Notes: generated by a model not told the origin, from the sequence alone. Counted from the stretch's first letter, positions 14,101 to 28,946 are shown. The stretch is DNA of 64,000 bases from Tomocerus qinae (GCA_020055645.1 CM034547.1:28520513-28584512), one strand, 5' to 3'. Translations and numbers: made by a program.

Positions 14101-16307
14101 AACAATTTAATATCATAGTATATACGGCACTGACATACATCCCACCCTCCTCTCATCTTCATAAAGCTTTTTTACATGCGGATTATTTTGCTGACTGAGA
14201 TACTGATCCGCATTACAAGTCAATCTTGAATTGTACATGTCTCTTACTTACAAACTAACAGTTATAGGTGAGTCAAGATGGTAATAATACTATTAAATCT
14301 GTTCCCCGGTACATTTCTCTAAGCACAGACATGGAGACCCTGTTGTGCATAGACTCCTCATAATTGTACGCAATAATATAACGCACTAGCATGCGTCGTG
14401 CGTACAAATCTCTATTTTAAGTCGTGTAGTAAGAACCTACTGGAAAAGGAGACATCAATATATCCACCCGAAAACAAATAACTTATTAGATCAGAATCGA
14501 CCATGGTATGTGCACTATTCTATTCTTGAAATCAACCGTCAAATAAAACTTTGGCTTGGTTGCTTCTCCTTCCTTCGCTCCCTCCCTCTCTCACAGTAGT
14601 TGTACTACTTAATTGCTACACCTTATCAGTTTACGCAGTGGTGATTCTTCAATACAACACAGACTATATCATTACCTTTAAAGAGACATTGCATTGAGTC
14701 TGCAATAATGGCCACTACGGTAAATGAATTGTAGCTACTACTATTGAGGTTCCTTATGTATATCCTATGTAAGCATTATCAAATTAAATAGTCCAATCAA
14801 AAGAAAACATAACACTTTAGAGGTATATCTTATATGTAAAGTAATTATCCATATAGTATAGGTATCTTATATATATAGCACTGAGGGGACTGACATTATC
14901 AATAGGAGATGCTTTGCTTTGTTTACCGCTTCCTTAATTCTTAACAATAATGATAATTTGTTAGTACCTACACTGAATGTGATTAGGTACTGTGTACATT
15001 GGTGGTTTGGTTACATTCAATATGTCTCGAGGAGCAATGTAAGATTCATTGGTATACTTGTAGTAATAGTAGTATATAGTATAGTGATTAATAGCATTTC
15101 AGGGGGCTTAGTTATATCTTAACAGTATTAATAGACCCTAAATCTAAAACTTAAACCTAAATGTTACGTGTATCTGTATATCACAGTAAACCATTACTTT
15201 CTTGTGGCCCAGTAGTAAAAAGTACATTAATTAAAATTTAACACGCGAGAAACAATTTAAAAGTCCAATTACAATAGACACTTATTGGATTTAGAACCGA
15301 ATAATAATATAGAGTATAGGATATAGGTACTTCTAGTACATTACATAATTAAGGTAAAGTCAAATGGTAATATAGAATCTATAATATACGTAAGTATCTA
15401 TTTCAAATCAGATTACATTTGCTGAGACACTCGATCGTCTTTGTACTTTTATACCATACCTGAGTATGGTATATACCTAAACATTATTATATACCTTTGT
15501 TTGTGTTACACTAAATATATGTAGTATACATACAGACGGTACACAATTATTGGAGTTGTCGATACGAGGTATTTATACTAGGTATATAGTAAATGTTGCT
15601 GAGTCGTCTTTGATGCGCCAGAGGTGAGTGCGTATACAAGTATAACCATACAAATGAAATGAGAGGACATACACATAGACACTAAGTAAATAGTAAGTAG
15701 TAGTAATTCGTAATTAACATAACAATAGAAGACGGATCGAATTATTTGGTGAAATGAACAATATCAGTAACACATGAAATGACTGTAACAAATAATAATT
15801 AAAATGACATATGGTGGATAAAAAGAGAGATCCGCGTCGCGTCTCTTGCATATGTATTGTAAAAGGAGATTACCTACACACAAAAACAAACGTTCTGTTG
15901 TATGGGACTAGAAAGTAAGTAGTTTCACTGATGTTGATTCTTGTGAATTAATGGTTACTCTTATAATATAGTTTTATAGCTAGTTAGCATGTATGTAGTA
16001 GTAATATGTATTTTGGACTCATTGAGAAGTCTTAAGTCAGACTAAGCCGTAGAAGTATGTATAATAGTATTTTGCTTGCGTGTCAATCAATATGTCGAAT
16101 CTTACAACTAAATCTTAATAATTCTTTCAGTTTTCCATAGTCATCTAAATAATCAATCCATAAACCAAATCTAAGACGCGATCCAAAAATTATCTTGACA
16201 ATCCGAATGATAGTCACCGTTTCACTTCGTATCGATATACGATTAATGCTTTCTGTCTGTTCATAATTTGTTTGTGTTACACGGGGAGGCTTCTCGGCGG
16301 GACAAGC
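8188..16307. other. Long intergenic region with no supported gene
   Basis: About 8 kb of AT-rich sequence. A short open stretch near 9240-9500 has somewhat higher GC and a few coding-like codons but matches nothing I recognise. Around 9585-9610 there is a small GC-rich palindrome. Part of the right end must be the 3' UTR of the minus-strand gene at 16308-17009. I see no RNA gene or mobile element with clear boundaries. Confidence 0.4.
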
Positions 16308-17009
16308 CTAGCAACCAACTTTCACTTGCGGAACAACATGAGGCTCACTTATGACTACACGAGCGCCAAACAGTGAAGCTAAATCAATGGCAAATTGACT
16401 ACCAGTACTAGAAGAGTTTTGCTGCTGCTGCATCATTTTTGGAATCGGGGATGACGGCTGAGATTGAGATCGGAGAGCTGAATCAGTCCATTGAACGGGC
16501 GGCGACGGAAGAACCGCAATCGACGGCACAGTGTCAAACTTGGCTCCAGCGTAGTACTCGCCCCCGTTCCCCCCACCATTCTTCATCAACACATTCCTGG
16601 CATGGATGATTGACTGAGTATTCGGAGGGGTAAAAGCTTTTGGTCGAGGCTGAGCTTGCATTTCGGGACCCCCGCCCCGAGCCAGTCTTGCCTTGTGATA
16701 TTGCACTTGGGCTGCCAGGGCCATTTGGTGTTGAATCCCATAGCCCACGAGGAGGTGGTTCTTCAGCTGACCTCCATTGTTGATTGGGATACTGCCGCTG
16801 CTCGGCGATTTGGTCACAGCGATTGGCTTCGATTTCGAATTGTACGCGGGGGAATTTGTTTTCTTCGTCTTCCCTGACTGATTCAGCTTCGCTTTTGTCA
16901 TGCTGTCTTTGGCTTGGTCGTAGAACCACGACTTGCTCCCCGTCTTACTTTTCACCACATGAGGAGGGTGTTGCTGAATATCGATTATCATCTCAGATCC
17001 AGGTCTCAT
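16308..17009 (-). CDS. PNRC-type short-linear-motif protein (decapping adaptor / nuclear receptor coactivator-like)
   Basis: Single coding exon of 233 residues; an in-frame TAG 15 bases upstream of the ATG fixes the start. Most of the protein is low-complexity and basic (Lys/Ser-rich residues 20-75, Gly/Asn tract 144-150, Gln run 194-197), so it is probably disordered. The diagnostic piece is YAGAKF at residues 153-158 followed by LPSPPVQW at 167-174, matching the YAGAKF...LPxPPxxW block of vertebrate PNRC1/PNRC2 and resembling yeast Edc1/Edc2. In those proteins the PPxxW motif docks on the EVH1 domain of DCP1 to stimulate mRNA decapping. The C-terminal IDLASLF (208-214) sits where PNRC2 has its LKTLL nuclear-receptor box. 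Function is inferred from this motif only. GC content is higher than in the surrounding DNA, as expected for real coding sequence. Confidence 0.75.
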   Translation of the reverse strand: MRPGSEMIIDIQQHPPHVVKSKTGSKSWFYDQAKDSMTKAKLNQSGKTKKTNSPAYNSKSKPIAVTKSPSSGSIPINNGGQLKNHLLVGYGIQHQMALAAQVQYHKARLARGGGPEMQAQPRPKAFTPPNTQSIIHARNVLMKNGGGNGGEYYAGAKFDTVPSIAVLPSPPVQWTDSALRSQSQPSSPIPKMMQQQQNSSSTGSQFAIDLASLFGARVVISEPHVVPQVKVGC

Positions 17010-20000
17010 TTCGGCTACTAGCTACTTTTGTAGTACTGATACTTTTTCAACAGCGGTTTATGATGGATGAGATCGAATTCTACACAAAATATAAAATCAC
17101 ACAGTTAGTCTCAGTCAACAAATTCTCAGCGAGTTCACACACAGTTCAAATAAGGACACCGCCAGTCCACCACCAGTTCAATAACTTAATAAACACTTGC
17201 TTGTCATGAAAACACATATATTGATTTAAAGTTCATCCACAGACAGACCAACTATTGCGCGACACAAATAAAACGGTCACGCCATATTATCGTTATTTGC
17301 AACACACTCTATGCAGTACTGGTTTCATTTAGTATTTGCACCACACTCTACACGAAATATGTTGTCTCTACTCTGTATGTATGTACAACAACCAACCAGC
17401 ATCAAACGAGTGTAGATTTACCAGATTATTACATTTACCCAAAGAAGTATGTCATATTAACATCCACTAACGTCTCTGTACACTCAATGTGCATGTATTT
17501 ACTACTTACAATTATACAAACAGAGCTAGCTCCTCAATTTTGCTCTTCGTAATTTGCAACATGTATGTACTTAGCTTGTAACATCTATATAATTCTATTA
17601 TATGTACAGTTTGCTCAATATAACGGCTAGTCCACCCTGACATGACATGAAATGCTAGGTTAATGGGTTTTGCCTGTGCAATTGAGCATTAATAATACAA
17701 ATATCGTGCTCTTAGTCTCTTTTCTCTAATCATACAACCATTCTAACTTATACTTGTACTATGTACCGTAATAAACAGCGCTCTACATACAAAAATCACA
17801 CCGTAAGTTGTACTACATACACAAATCAATCTACAACTTTTCAGTATCATTTCTCCCTTCATAACTGTGCTGGTAAATATATTATTAAAACTTGAGCTAA
17901 AAGGGTAATCTATATTTGCCCTTATTTTCTTCCCTACTAAACTTCGTAAACATCAATTTACACTGTTTTAGTTCAATTCTAACAAAACCGAAATAATTGA
18001 AGCAAATGATATCGCCTAATTGGCTTTATTTATATTTCTGTTCTACAATTGCACAACAACACAGCAGAGTGTATTGAATATCGCTGTGGTATTGTGTTTT
18101 CGAAACGACACTTCCAAATAAATTGCTATCAGGGCAAATTCAGGATAAGGGTAGGCCGCATTTTATATTAATAGAACTTTGCAATAAGGAAAATATAATT
18201 TTGCAAGAAGTTAAGCTATATACGTCAGTAACCATGTACGTACACAAACGGCTTATGTTATATCTGTAAATTAAACCGAAAGGAGCTTAATAGGCAGTAA
18301 ACCAGTATAGCTTTGTAGAGCAGAGTCCCACTACACTTATGAATTATGTTAGTTAACATGATGAAGCATTTATTTTATCTCATTTGGCTATGCTGTGCCA
18401 AAATAAACAAGTATACAGTAAAGCCAGAAGCATATTTCGAGAGCTAATGTACCTTTGACGTTGCGCATTCGTAACAGTATTTCAGAGAAACAAGTATTAC
18501 TGTACGTAAAAGTTACAATACGCATTTACATTCTGCAATTAAGTTAAAGTGCGCAAAATGTTGAGCACAGCTATATTGCATTGATACTCTACATGAATGT
18601 GCACTTTTGGGGATTCAGCACATTTTTCCTCATCACTATACGAATGTACCTAATGCGTATAATCCTTTTTAATTAATTTTATATGTAAAGTACTGTGACA
18701 AATGCTATACAGCTGCAAGTATTTGGAAATGTCATACGATGGTGCCAATGAATGTAGTATGTGTGCTAAGTGCCTTAACAATGCGTATATTTATATATAG
18801 CAAAATCTAGATCTGGATGCACATTTTGCACAATTTTTATAGCTATTTTGCAAGCTGCACTAACTCTTATCATTGGAAAACAAGAAAGTTTTTTCATCCC
18901 AAACAAATAAAACTACCCGTTTCCAACTGCTTTATATTATTAAAAGTGGTGTGGCACAAATTCTACTTCTCACGACACGAAGTGCCTTTTGTTAATCAAC
19001 TGCGTGTAAACTTTATTCAATCTACTAGAAGTAATTAATTATGAGAACCAAATCAAGATTCTCATTGCAAAGACCTTTTCCAATGTGAGTTGGTCAACCT
19101 ACCTAATTATACAGGCAGGTTATTATAATGCAATAATATAGCACACGTATATTCATAAATATTATAAGTGTATAAGCTTATACGAGGAGCAAATCTTATT
19201 TACTTAACATTGCATTTTGTGCAATAGTGACTCGTTAATATAGCTAAAGTATATCTTTGTAATAAATTCAAATGAGAATTCATTTTCTCATTCCCATCAA
19301 GATAATTCCAAGTACCTACCAACCTACCTACCTCGCAAACACTTGGCAAGCAGTAGCTTGTAATTGTAAACGATATCTACCTACTTATAATATCCCCATA
19401 TAACATCTTTTAGCATGATACACAGCAAGTCTGTACAACTTATTGCCTCTAGCGATCATGTCTGTAGTGCAAAAATAATTTTTATGCGAGTATCATAGTA
19501 ATTGTATAGGGCGAGCGTATTTTGCTGTGTAACAGAGTAATGTATATAAATGTTCACTCACTCATTACAATATATCTACTACTATATAGCCAACCAATTC
19601 TCACCCACTCCACTGTATATCTAGTTTGTAGGTGTATAAAACGAATAAGAAAGAAGCCAGTTCATTTAGATGAAAATAATGTTCATGACTGTTCTTCCAT
19701 TTTCTCGTTTGCAGTTCTACAGACTCGTTCACCTGACTCACCTCTGGCTTATCTTTATTATCTATCTAACCAATATATATTTTATGCCACGAATTCGCAA
19801 TATTACTATCAGCAGCCTAGTGAATGCCACACAAACGTCATGCAAACAAATAACAATGCTAGCCAGTTTACAGACGTAGGCTATTGTTCACAAATACAAC
19901 TCATGCCTATTATGACGCTTTATTAACTATAAAAAGTACTAACGTGAATACATGGATGACTCATTCGCTTACCATGTGGATATTATTGCGTTTCATTCTT

Positions 20001-22149
20001 GCAAATTGAGATAAGGTCTTGAAGAAGTTATTGCGAGGTGAATAAAGCTGATTGCTATTTAGAAGTTATTATTCACTTCTTAGAAGGAAGGTTCATTGGA
20101 TTTAAAATTATTTTTCAACACTTACGTGCGATAGAACTTAATATTTTAGCAAGTATAAAGTTGCGGTTAGATTGGCAAAAATTAACTGCCTATTCTCCTG
20201 ACTGACGCACATTAAGCTAGTTAGCAATATAATACACCACAAACATAATAGTTGTAACGTTGTAAGTTATTTAGCAAAACTGTACAACAGTATTTACAGA
20301 AACATTATGTGCAAATACAGGATGTGGTACAATAAAAGAAGGAATAAAAACTTTTAATTGCAGATCAACCCAGAAGAATAAATAAGCTACACTTTTTGAT
20401 CTATTTTGCCAACTCAGTTAAACTACTGGTTGGGAGAATTACAACTGATGACAATACATATTTAAACCTTATGGGTTATTATATTTCTTAGTATATAGCT
20501 TCTTGGATGCTTTGTTCAAATTACTAAATTTCAAGGGGAACTATTAAGCAAATGACGAGATGTGGAATATCAAGCAAGAAAATAGTTATCAGCAAGATTA
20601 TAATTTGCATATGAATAATCCAATTGAACTGCTATGCTCCATTGCTTTTGTAGGACAGAGGACATAGGCATTAATTTTAATATGGTACAAACATATTGGA
20701 ATCTGTAGTCCATGAACAAATGTTTCATATTTCAAAGTTTAGATATGCATGTACAAGAAAACTACTCCAACCAGAATTTTGTCTTGAGTTATGAGTTTTT
20801 GCGTATTAGAATAGTATAAGAATATTGTATTCTATTAAATATGTATTGGAAAATTCAACCCAGAGATAAGAAAGAAAGAATACAGACAATTGCATACATA
20901 AATAATATGAATCTATCTAACCAGAAGGATAGTGCAGATATCAACATACGCCTTCATAAACTTATTTTTCAACTTTCTTGAGGAAGCACGCTTGCATGGA
21001 TCCAATGGGCCATGTCTTTACAAATCATAATATTGTACACCATGAGAAACTATATAGAAACAGGAGTAAAGTAGGAATAAAAAGTAAGGAAGGAGAAATA
21101 AATGGTATAATTCTAAATGGGTATGCGTAGTACCTATGTAGGATGCAAAACAAGTTTAGCAAAAACTAATAAAAAAATCAATTATGTGACAAACCCTTGC
21201 TAGGAGATAAAAACAGTCAAAATAAGAAAGCTGTTCAGGTTGGCTGACTCCCTACCCAAATTATTTCAAAAGATTTATCTCTTCTGGATTCTACTTAATT
21301 CATATGTATGCATGTTGTGATACTACTGCTAATCTGTCTCTGATAAAGAAACCAAATGTAAATTTAGTGATAACGAGTACACATGTGCATCTATATGCTC
21401 AATTATAATAATAAATATGGAACACTCTTCAAGATGTATAAAGTCCATATACTATTAAAATTTCCTGGCAGATCTATCTACGTGCAAATACAAACGTAAT
21501 CATCTCTGTACATTTAATAAAAGTTCTAAACAGTACACACTAGTGAATTGAAGTGCTTACTCACGAACACGTATATAATTTTAGCTTCAAGCACCTAAAT
21601 AAAATAAATATAGTAATAAATACACTGTTGTATGGTGTATACACATCACTAATCTCATATTTGTGCTCATTTCATTTACAAAGGGATAGATGAGTGACAA
21701 GTCAAATGGCAAACATCATATTATTATCTAGGATGGCTAGTCAAAAGCCAAGAAGGAAGTTAAAACACTCTCAATCTAGCTACTTTGCTAATGGTTGGTA
21801 TACGATTAGAAACATTAAGTATTAATGCATGTGATAAGGAGGAACACATTTTTTGGCAAGGTCTTTTGCGAAATGTTTTTGTGGTGTTCATGTAAATTGC
21901 GTTAAACGCCGTCTCGTCTTTAAGTTAACAAAGAACGCATCCAAAATTCACATTTTGCCCTTCAGTTCAAATCAGTCACAGGATTGTACAGAGGGCCATT
22001 AGAATGTAAGTGTTTCAAATATTTAATTCACTAGGAAACTATTCAAGATTAGCATACAAAACCAAAAGAGGAGTTTCAGGATGTAAGTTGTGATTATAAA
22101 CTCTCCTGCCCTGCTTTTAGTGACAATATCCAACTAACTACTATGCTAC

Positions 22150-22420
22150 TCAAGATGCCTCGAATTTGTCACTCTATAGTAACGCATTTGTTTAATATCA
22201 ACTCCATTACAAGGTGAAGACATAGAGGGGGTTTCCCGGATTTTTGCACCCAATCCGTATTTACTTTCTACCACAGAGAGGTAGGCACCCAAACCAAATA
22301 ACCATGGTTACTTTCGGCCTGGGTGTTTACTTCTCTGTGGCAGTGTACGTAGAATTCGAATTGGGTGCAAACTCGGGGAATATCCTTCTATGTCTTCACC
22401 TTGTAATGGAGGCATCTTGA
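22150..22420. repeat. Imperfect fold-back (inverted-repeat) element
   Basis: The ends 22203-22224 and 22389-22410 are exact reverse complements over 22 bases (TCCATTACAAGGTGAAGACA at the left start). Further inward, TGCACCCAAT pairs with ATTGGGTGCA and CCACAGAGA with TCTCTGTGG, leaving a centre near ACCATGGT. Just outside, TCAAGATGCC (22150-22159) pairs with GGCATCTTGA (22411-22420). The arrangement suits a decayed MITE; no convincing target duplication was found, so no superfamily is assigned. Confidence 0.7.
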
Positions 22421-25400
22421 TGCTACTAATAATATGTACAAAACAATATGTTGAAAGCAACCTACTAAATATTAGTTTAAAGCTAGCCACATCATTACAG
22501 GACAAAGCAACTTGGAAATTTTAGTGACAGTGACAGAATATGAAAGGGAAAAGAGAAAACTTACTTTTAGAAAACACTACATGTAAAAATTAGAGTTTCA
22601 GATACGAGCCATGTACCTACAAATACATTCACAATTGCTATCAGCCAGCATATAAAATGCGTCGCTGCTTTTTTAGTTGTTAAATTGCGCATATCTTTTG
22701 TGTTATTTATGTGTACTTCTATAACCTAACTCTTAAGTCAATGTATAGTAGAACATATTTAACTACCGAATTTATTTAGATCAAAAACTTGATACTTTGG
22801 GAAATTAGTTTAAATTAAACCTTGTTACAGCAAAAAAGGCTCTCATGTACGCATAAATTACGGATTTAAACTGGCTAGCAACTTATCAAGGTGGTAAGCA
22901 AAATTTACTCGCAATTCTTAAAATGTTTCCTTTGTTACTGCCTAAAACATTTGTAACTGCGTATATCCATTATAATATGGAAGCCACAAACCTCTATGGT
23001 GAAAATGCTCAGGTTAAAAATAGAACTATTACTGAATTATTGTGTGCAGTTTATCTATTCGTCAGCTGAAATTGCTGATTATCGTATCATGTCTTGTTTG
23101 TGTCAACTTTGTAACATGAAAATGCTTTTGGAAAATGCTAAAAAATACGAGGACGAAAAATATATTCCCTGCCAAGAAAATAGCCACAGCTGGAGATAAA
23201 AAACATGAAACAAATAAATCTGTGACTCATGATTCATGCAACCGCAATGCCAACGTGTCTAATTAAGTACATGCACGCATGTACTGCGTATTTATTGGCA
23301 ATGGGCATTTTTAGTTGTAACGAAAGTTCTACGAAATCTTAGCCGAGCGTTTACAAAAGTGCTTACTACGTTTATTACGAACATTATAATCGTAAACCTT
23401 AAAATGAAGTTCTTAAAATAGGATAGCACTAAAAGCTCATTTTAACCCATAATACATGAGGTAATCTTGCCAAGCTTTCGACATTTTCAACATAGTGGAC
23501 TGTTGAATGCAACACGGATGTGTATTTTCTGTTTTGTTGTACAAAATTACAATTGTAAAGGGAATGGACTTAAATAGATAGGTACTAGGTTAATTGTTCG
23601 TTGTACGTTTTCAAAACCTAACGCCTAAGCTAATTGGGTTCATCATGTACATTCTATTTATACAAATACAAACCCATGAAATCTGTACTAAAGGTACAGA
23701 CAGGAGGCACCGTTTTCAGAGAATTGGTAGCTTAATATTTTACCACTGCAGGAATATTCTCGCAATGTCCTGAAGCAATAGAGCTGAAAATATCTCTACA
23801 ATATTACAAGTTATGAGAGATATGAGAGTTAAAGGTAAGAGAGAGGCAAGCTCTATTTTCCTCTGAACGTATGCTTTACATATTAACCCTTTATAGCCTG
23901 GAGCTATCATGCACCTTTCTTTGTCCTAAAACCTTTGCACGACTGCCTGCTGTTGCCTTGCTGTACATATAGACCTGATTACATCTTTTAACATTCTCTA
24001 CTTGCATTTACACCTATTACACTCGACTATGTGCATATAAGGTTTGTTATAACTCTATACACTTCTATAGATACAGTGTTTTACCTCTGTCCTCTGCTTC
24101 ACATTGATTTTTTGCTAGAAAGCCTGTTCTACTCACAAAACGAAGTCATGTTACACTCACAAACAACACAATAAAATCAGCTCTCTATTCCCCGTGCATA
24201 TGTGCTTTATACGCAACAGTTCGAAGCAGTCCTCTTAAAAACGAATAGCAAAGGGTAAGGGGATATCTGCGCCTGTTTTGAGTGACTGTCTGTCTATACA
24301 CAAATATATTATTGTATTTATGAGCACATGTAACGAAACGAACCAAATATCCTTTGCATTTGCTAGCAAGGCAAAACCAGAAGCAGAACAAAGGCAATAG
24401 AAAATATTCTACGTGCACAGTTTACAGAACGCAATAATATAAAGGCTTTAAAGACACCTTCCAAATGCATCTACAGACAGACACAAGTCCCTGTACTTAA
24501 ATGAACCTTCTATTTCGGCCTTCTATTTACCATTGCATTGCCTCTACAAACGGTCGTTTTACCCTGGACAATAAGTTTCCCTAAAATCAAGATCCCTATA
24601 ATAATGTGAATAGAACATTCAAAAATATCTAATATGCCTACACAAAGGGTGTAAATAATTTAACTGCTAATATTACAGCTTTAACAAGCCACAACAGCTT
24701 CATCATGTATTCAAAGAATCACTTAACGTGGTAAATTAACTATTTCATACTGTGGAAATTAAATTGTAAAAATGTGTACCTTAAACATACGTGAAATAAG
24801 CACATAAGCATAAAATATTTAATATTATAGAAGAACGCCTCATTTTTGTGCTCCAATAGTTTAATGTCTCTAATGCGGATGAATTTGTTGAATAAATCTC
24901 ATCAAGCACTATTAATTGTATTAGCCATTACAAAAAATGTTAACCACTCAATGCAATGCAGGGACAGAAGTTATGAATTGCTGAAGTTATTTTATGCATC
25001 ATAATAATACAAGAAGGCTTTAGGATTTCAATTCGTGCATTTAAATAGGCAAATTGCATTTTGGTACACTAAATCATTCGGAATCGGTGATTGCATTAAT
25101 AGTATGTGCGTTTTTGTTCTTACGCATTAAAAGTCCCACATGTTATAGGACTGCACTAAAAAGTCTATATAGTTTAGTTTGTGTGGTATAAGTATAGCTA
25201 TTTCATATCATTATAGTCAGATAGTTTGCATTTTTTGATGCCAAATAAACAGTGCAGTGAGCAGTGTGCGCAGTAGGGCTTAGTGGATTTTTGGCTGCTA
25301 AGACTCCGACTCTGAACTGAACATATGGAAAAGTACAGATACAGCGGATACCTAGAGCCACACTACAGCACGTACAGCATTGCATTTTTAGAAGTACCTA

Positions 25401-28400
25401 GCTCCGACTCGGAGTGAAGCACGGAATAACAATCCATAAAGCATAGCTCTATACTCTTGTCTTTGTCTGTATAGCCAAGCTCACTCTACGCTGTTGTTAG
25501 GGAGCACAGCTCCAAGAGGTTGGATATACCTACATGCATCAAAAATTGTAAAAAGTTGTTCTAAAACAATTTTGGCCAAACTAAATGTATTTAAACATTA
25601 GTCCTACATACCCACTAAAGATATATGGATCACTTGGACAAAAATTGCAAGGCTATAGCGATGCATTTGGACATGAATGTAGTGTAACCCGCAGAAAAAA
25701 GAGCTGTAGTACTAAATTGGTATCAATACTATTATCCCCCAATAGCAATTAGAAATAAATTTTACTGGGTAGAATAATGTCTACTATTTTGAAGTATAGA
25801 GGAAATAAAACCAGTTTGTACTAATAAACCTATAATCATTACAATTTTTCTCCCAACTTTAACACGAAATGTTCATTGTTAGAAAATCTACTGCGTAGCT
25901 AGCCATGGCTGAACTGTGCTGAAGTGTATTTACTGCACGAGTTTGTTTAGGTATACCATTTTTACATTCGTATCCGATCTTTGATCTTCAACGACCGTCC
26001 TACGAAGAAGGACAAATACAGCTTCAGCGCATAGCTACAGCTAGAGGCAAGAGTAATAGAACGGAGACGTACATTGTACATAAAAGTGCTTGGTTTTGTT
26101 ATATTTATGCACATCTATAAGCACAAAGCATAAAATGGATGTGATTTACTTATATATATATAAGTATACTGTTTTGAAGTACTTTGTGGATGAAAACACT
26201 GCACGTACAGTACAGGGTACAGTGATACCCACTAGTAAACGTAAGCTTAAGCTTATAAAGTGTTCTATATTGCTACAAAGTTAAAAAATGTGCAATTTAG
26301 AAAGAACTGATTAGATTACAGTGACCGTTCCAGCCCATCGTTTATGTTATACACTAGCAAAGTTATAAAAAGTTGCTGTGCAGGAGATTTGATAGCTATA
26401 ACTTACTCGCTTGAATTAAAAATGAATAATAAAAGCAAAGATGCAGCTGTATATAATATTTTACTAAGGACAATGATACCAATGTACTGTGCAGATTCTG
26501 TACACAGTGGTTTTATGTTTTAATAAAATACCTAACTACTAATAAAAAAAATTCAGTTTTCAGATGCTAACAACTGTATTGTAGTACAAAGGTGGTTAAA
26601 ATACTTGCCCTTTTTAATCAATCAATTCTTATTATATTGTAACCTATATACAAATAGATGTAACTGAACTTGGATACTTAAAGGACAATAGAAGCAATTG
26701 ATTTAGACCCCTAACTGACAAAGAAGTTCAACTTCAGCTATAGCTACTGGCTTTATTAATGTTTTAAATTATAACTGACCCGTTTAACAAATGCCATGTA
26801 CACAATAGAGTTTTATGATGTTATTATTGAATTTTAATATGAAATAAATGATCCAGTTCCAAGGATTGAAGATAAAGTGATAACCCTGTACAGTACAGTA
26901 TTGCATATACAAAGCTATAGAATTGGTAGTAGTAGCTGTGTAAAATGGATGACGCTATTAGAAAGTGTATAGAATAGAAACAGTACCTAACAATGTACAA
27001 GTGTAGCTGTCCTGTGTTGGGACATATGGACAATTTCTGTACAAACAAGCAGCCTTAACTAAAGTCCTTAAATTACAAGTTCCAATATAAATTAGAATAA
27101 CTTACCAAGGAATTCTGGTCTATGATGGAAAACCAAACCACGGATGGAATAAGATGTTAGGAGGTTGGTATTAACCAGATCACTGGAAATCGGAAACTAA
27201 CGCGTAGTCACTCTAAACTCCTTTCTCCATAACGGAACACTACATACTGAAGCTCAACTCAAAGGTGCATTTTACCCAGTCAGAATAGAAGCCAAGAGAA
27301 GAACGACGTCAGTTAGGGGGTCACATAACAACAAGAACCAGCTGCATCGATTATTCTCCGGCCGTAGTACCTCCCTCTTACTATTTTCTAGCACTTGTCC
27401 AAATGCTGAACACTGCTTTTAGGATTTCATGGGTTAACAGAACTTTTCTGCGATGGTGTTTTGTAGGCAGAGTTTATTGTGAGGCATTGCGTAAAACTAT
27501 CTCTATCTTGGTTAACTGGGGAGGAGTTTGTACCTAAATTTCCTGTATAAGCTCCTCTTACCTTTGCAGCAAAATATGGTCCCCACTAACAGACCTTCTA
27601 GAATATATCGCTCAATGCTGTATCTTTTCTTTACTTGTTCGACTTGCTAGCAAACATCATTTTATGCTCAACCATAAGCTGAACTAAAAGGGTAGTATAG
27701 CTATAGTGGCACAAATGGCAGATAAATATATGATAATGTAGCTCAAACTTGGCAAACACATCAACTATCTCTAGAACCAGTTTTTTCTGGATTCTTTTAA
27801 TTTTAGCTGTTTAATACAACTGCTCAAGAAATTGATTATCATTGGATTTTGCACTATGTACCAGAATTTACCCACAATATAAAATATACCTCAAAAATCA
27901 ACCCAAATGCTTTGTTCTAGCTTTTATATTTTTGTATTAGTATACCCCTAACAAAGTTGGTGCATTATCAGTAAATGTAATGCTATAAATGCCATTTCTT
28001 CCTTCAATGGGCAGCCAGCTTAAAGAGTAACGGCCAACATTGAGAAAATCGAAGATCTGCATATAGAAGCTTTTCTATATGACTACTTGGATATTGTATA
28101 GAACAGTTTATGTACATAGAGCTAGATGTACAAGCGATGAAAAAGCTCACCTTTTCATACTACGAATTGGTATTGAGGTACTGTAGCTGCTCTTATACTG
28201 TTCGAGTACTCCGCATTACTTTTCTACCAAACACTTAAGAACGTACCTTAAAGGCGCCAGGCCTACATGCAGACTAATTCAACTTTCCTATAATCCCAAA
28301 TATTGAGCTTTCTTTGGGTCATGAGAGGTCACCAACAGTATCTACGTCTTGAATGATCCGTGACTTGTTTGGATTACAAAATATCATAAGCGTAGCCTCT

Positions 28401-28865
28401 ACAAACTCTTATATAGCTACACACTATATAGTACACATCAATATAATACATTAGATTTATAGTCAAGGCTTATAAAAACTTACACATAAATTTAAAAATT
28501 ACGAAAAATCATAAAGTATAGAGGAAATAAAACACTTGTACTGTATTTTAACAGTTTTGTAACCATCTATGTTTCTTCAGTGCTTCAGTTTCTTCAGCAC
28601 ATACAAATGTTTAACAATGTACATAAATGAATGATCCATCTGTATTAATTCATTTCTTTTGCTTTTTTAGGACCATTAAAACATTGAAATAATTTTATTG
28701 TTACACATAACTTGCCCAACATTAACATCTATTAGACTTGCGAGGCAAATCTAGAGGTTTGGTATAGTCCAGAAGTTCAGAATTTTTAAGGAGAAAAAGT
28801 ATGGGTATAGTTATGTTAAATTGTATTTATTAGGTTTGTTAGGTTCGGTCAAGCTAGATTAGATA

Positions 28866-28946
28866 TACAGGGTATCAGCAAAAAATGTGAAATTTTTAGT
28901 TGTTTTAGAACATGTAAAATTTTACATTTTTCGCAGGCACCCTGTA
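28866..28946. repeat. Short 81-bp inverted repeat with TACAGGG/CCCTGTA ends, MITE-like
   Basis: The two halves pair along most of their length: TACAGGGTATCAGCAAAAAA at the left and the complement of GCGAAAAATG...TACAGGGTGCC at the right. Ends rich in TACAGGGTG are common in small Tc1/mariner-type and related miniature elements of arthropods. Flanks offer only a possible TA duplication. Confidence 0.55.

Noticed and set aside
16534..17209. Overlapping frames on both strands over the PNRC-type gene
   Set aside because: Shadows of the minus-strand coding exon; translations are Ser/Arg-rich nonsense without motifs.
19522..19926. 134-codon plus-strand frame
   Set aside because: Low-complexity Tyr/Asn-rich product from AT-rich DNA, nothing recognisable.
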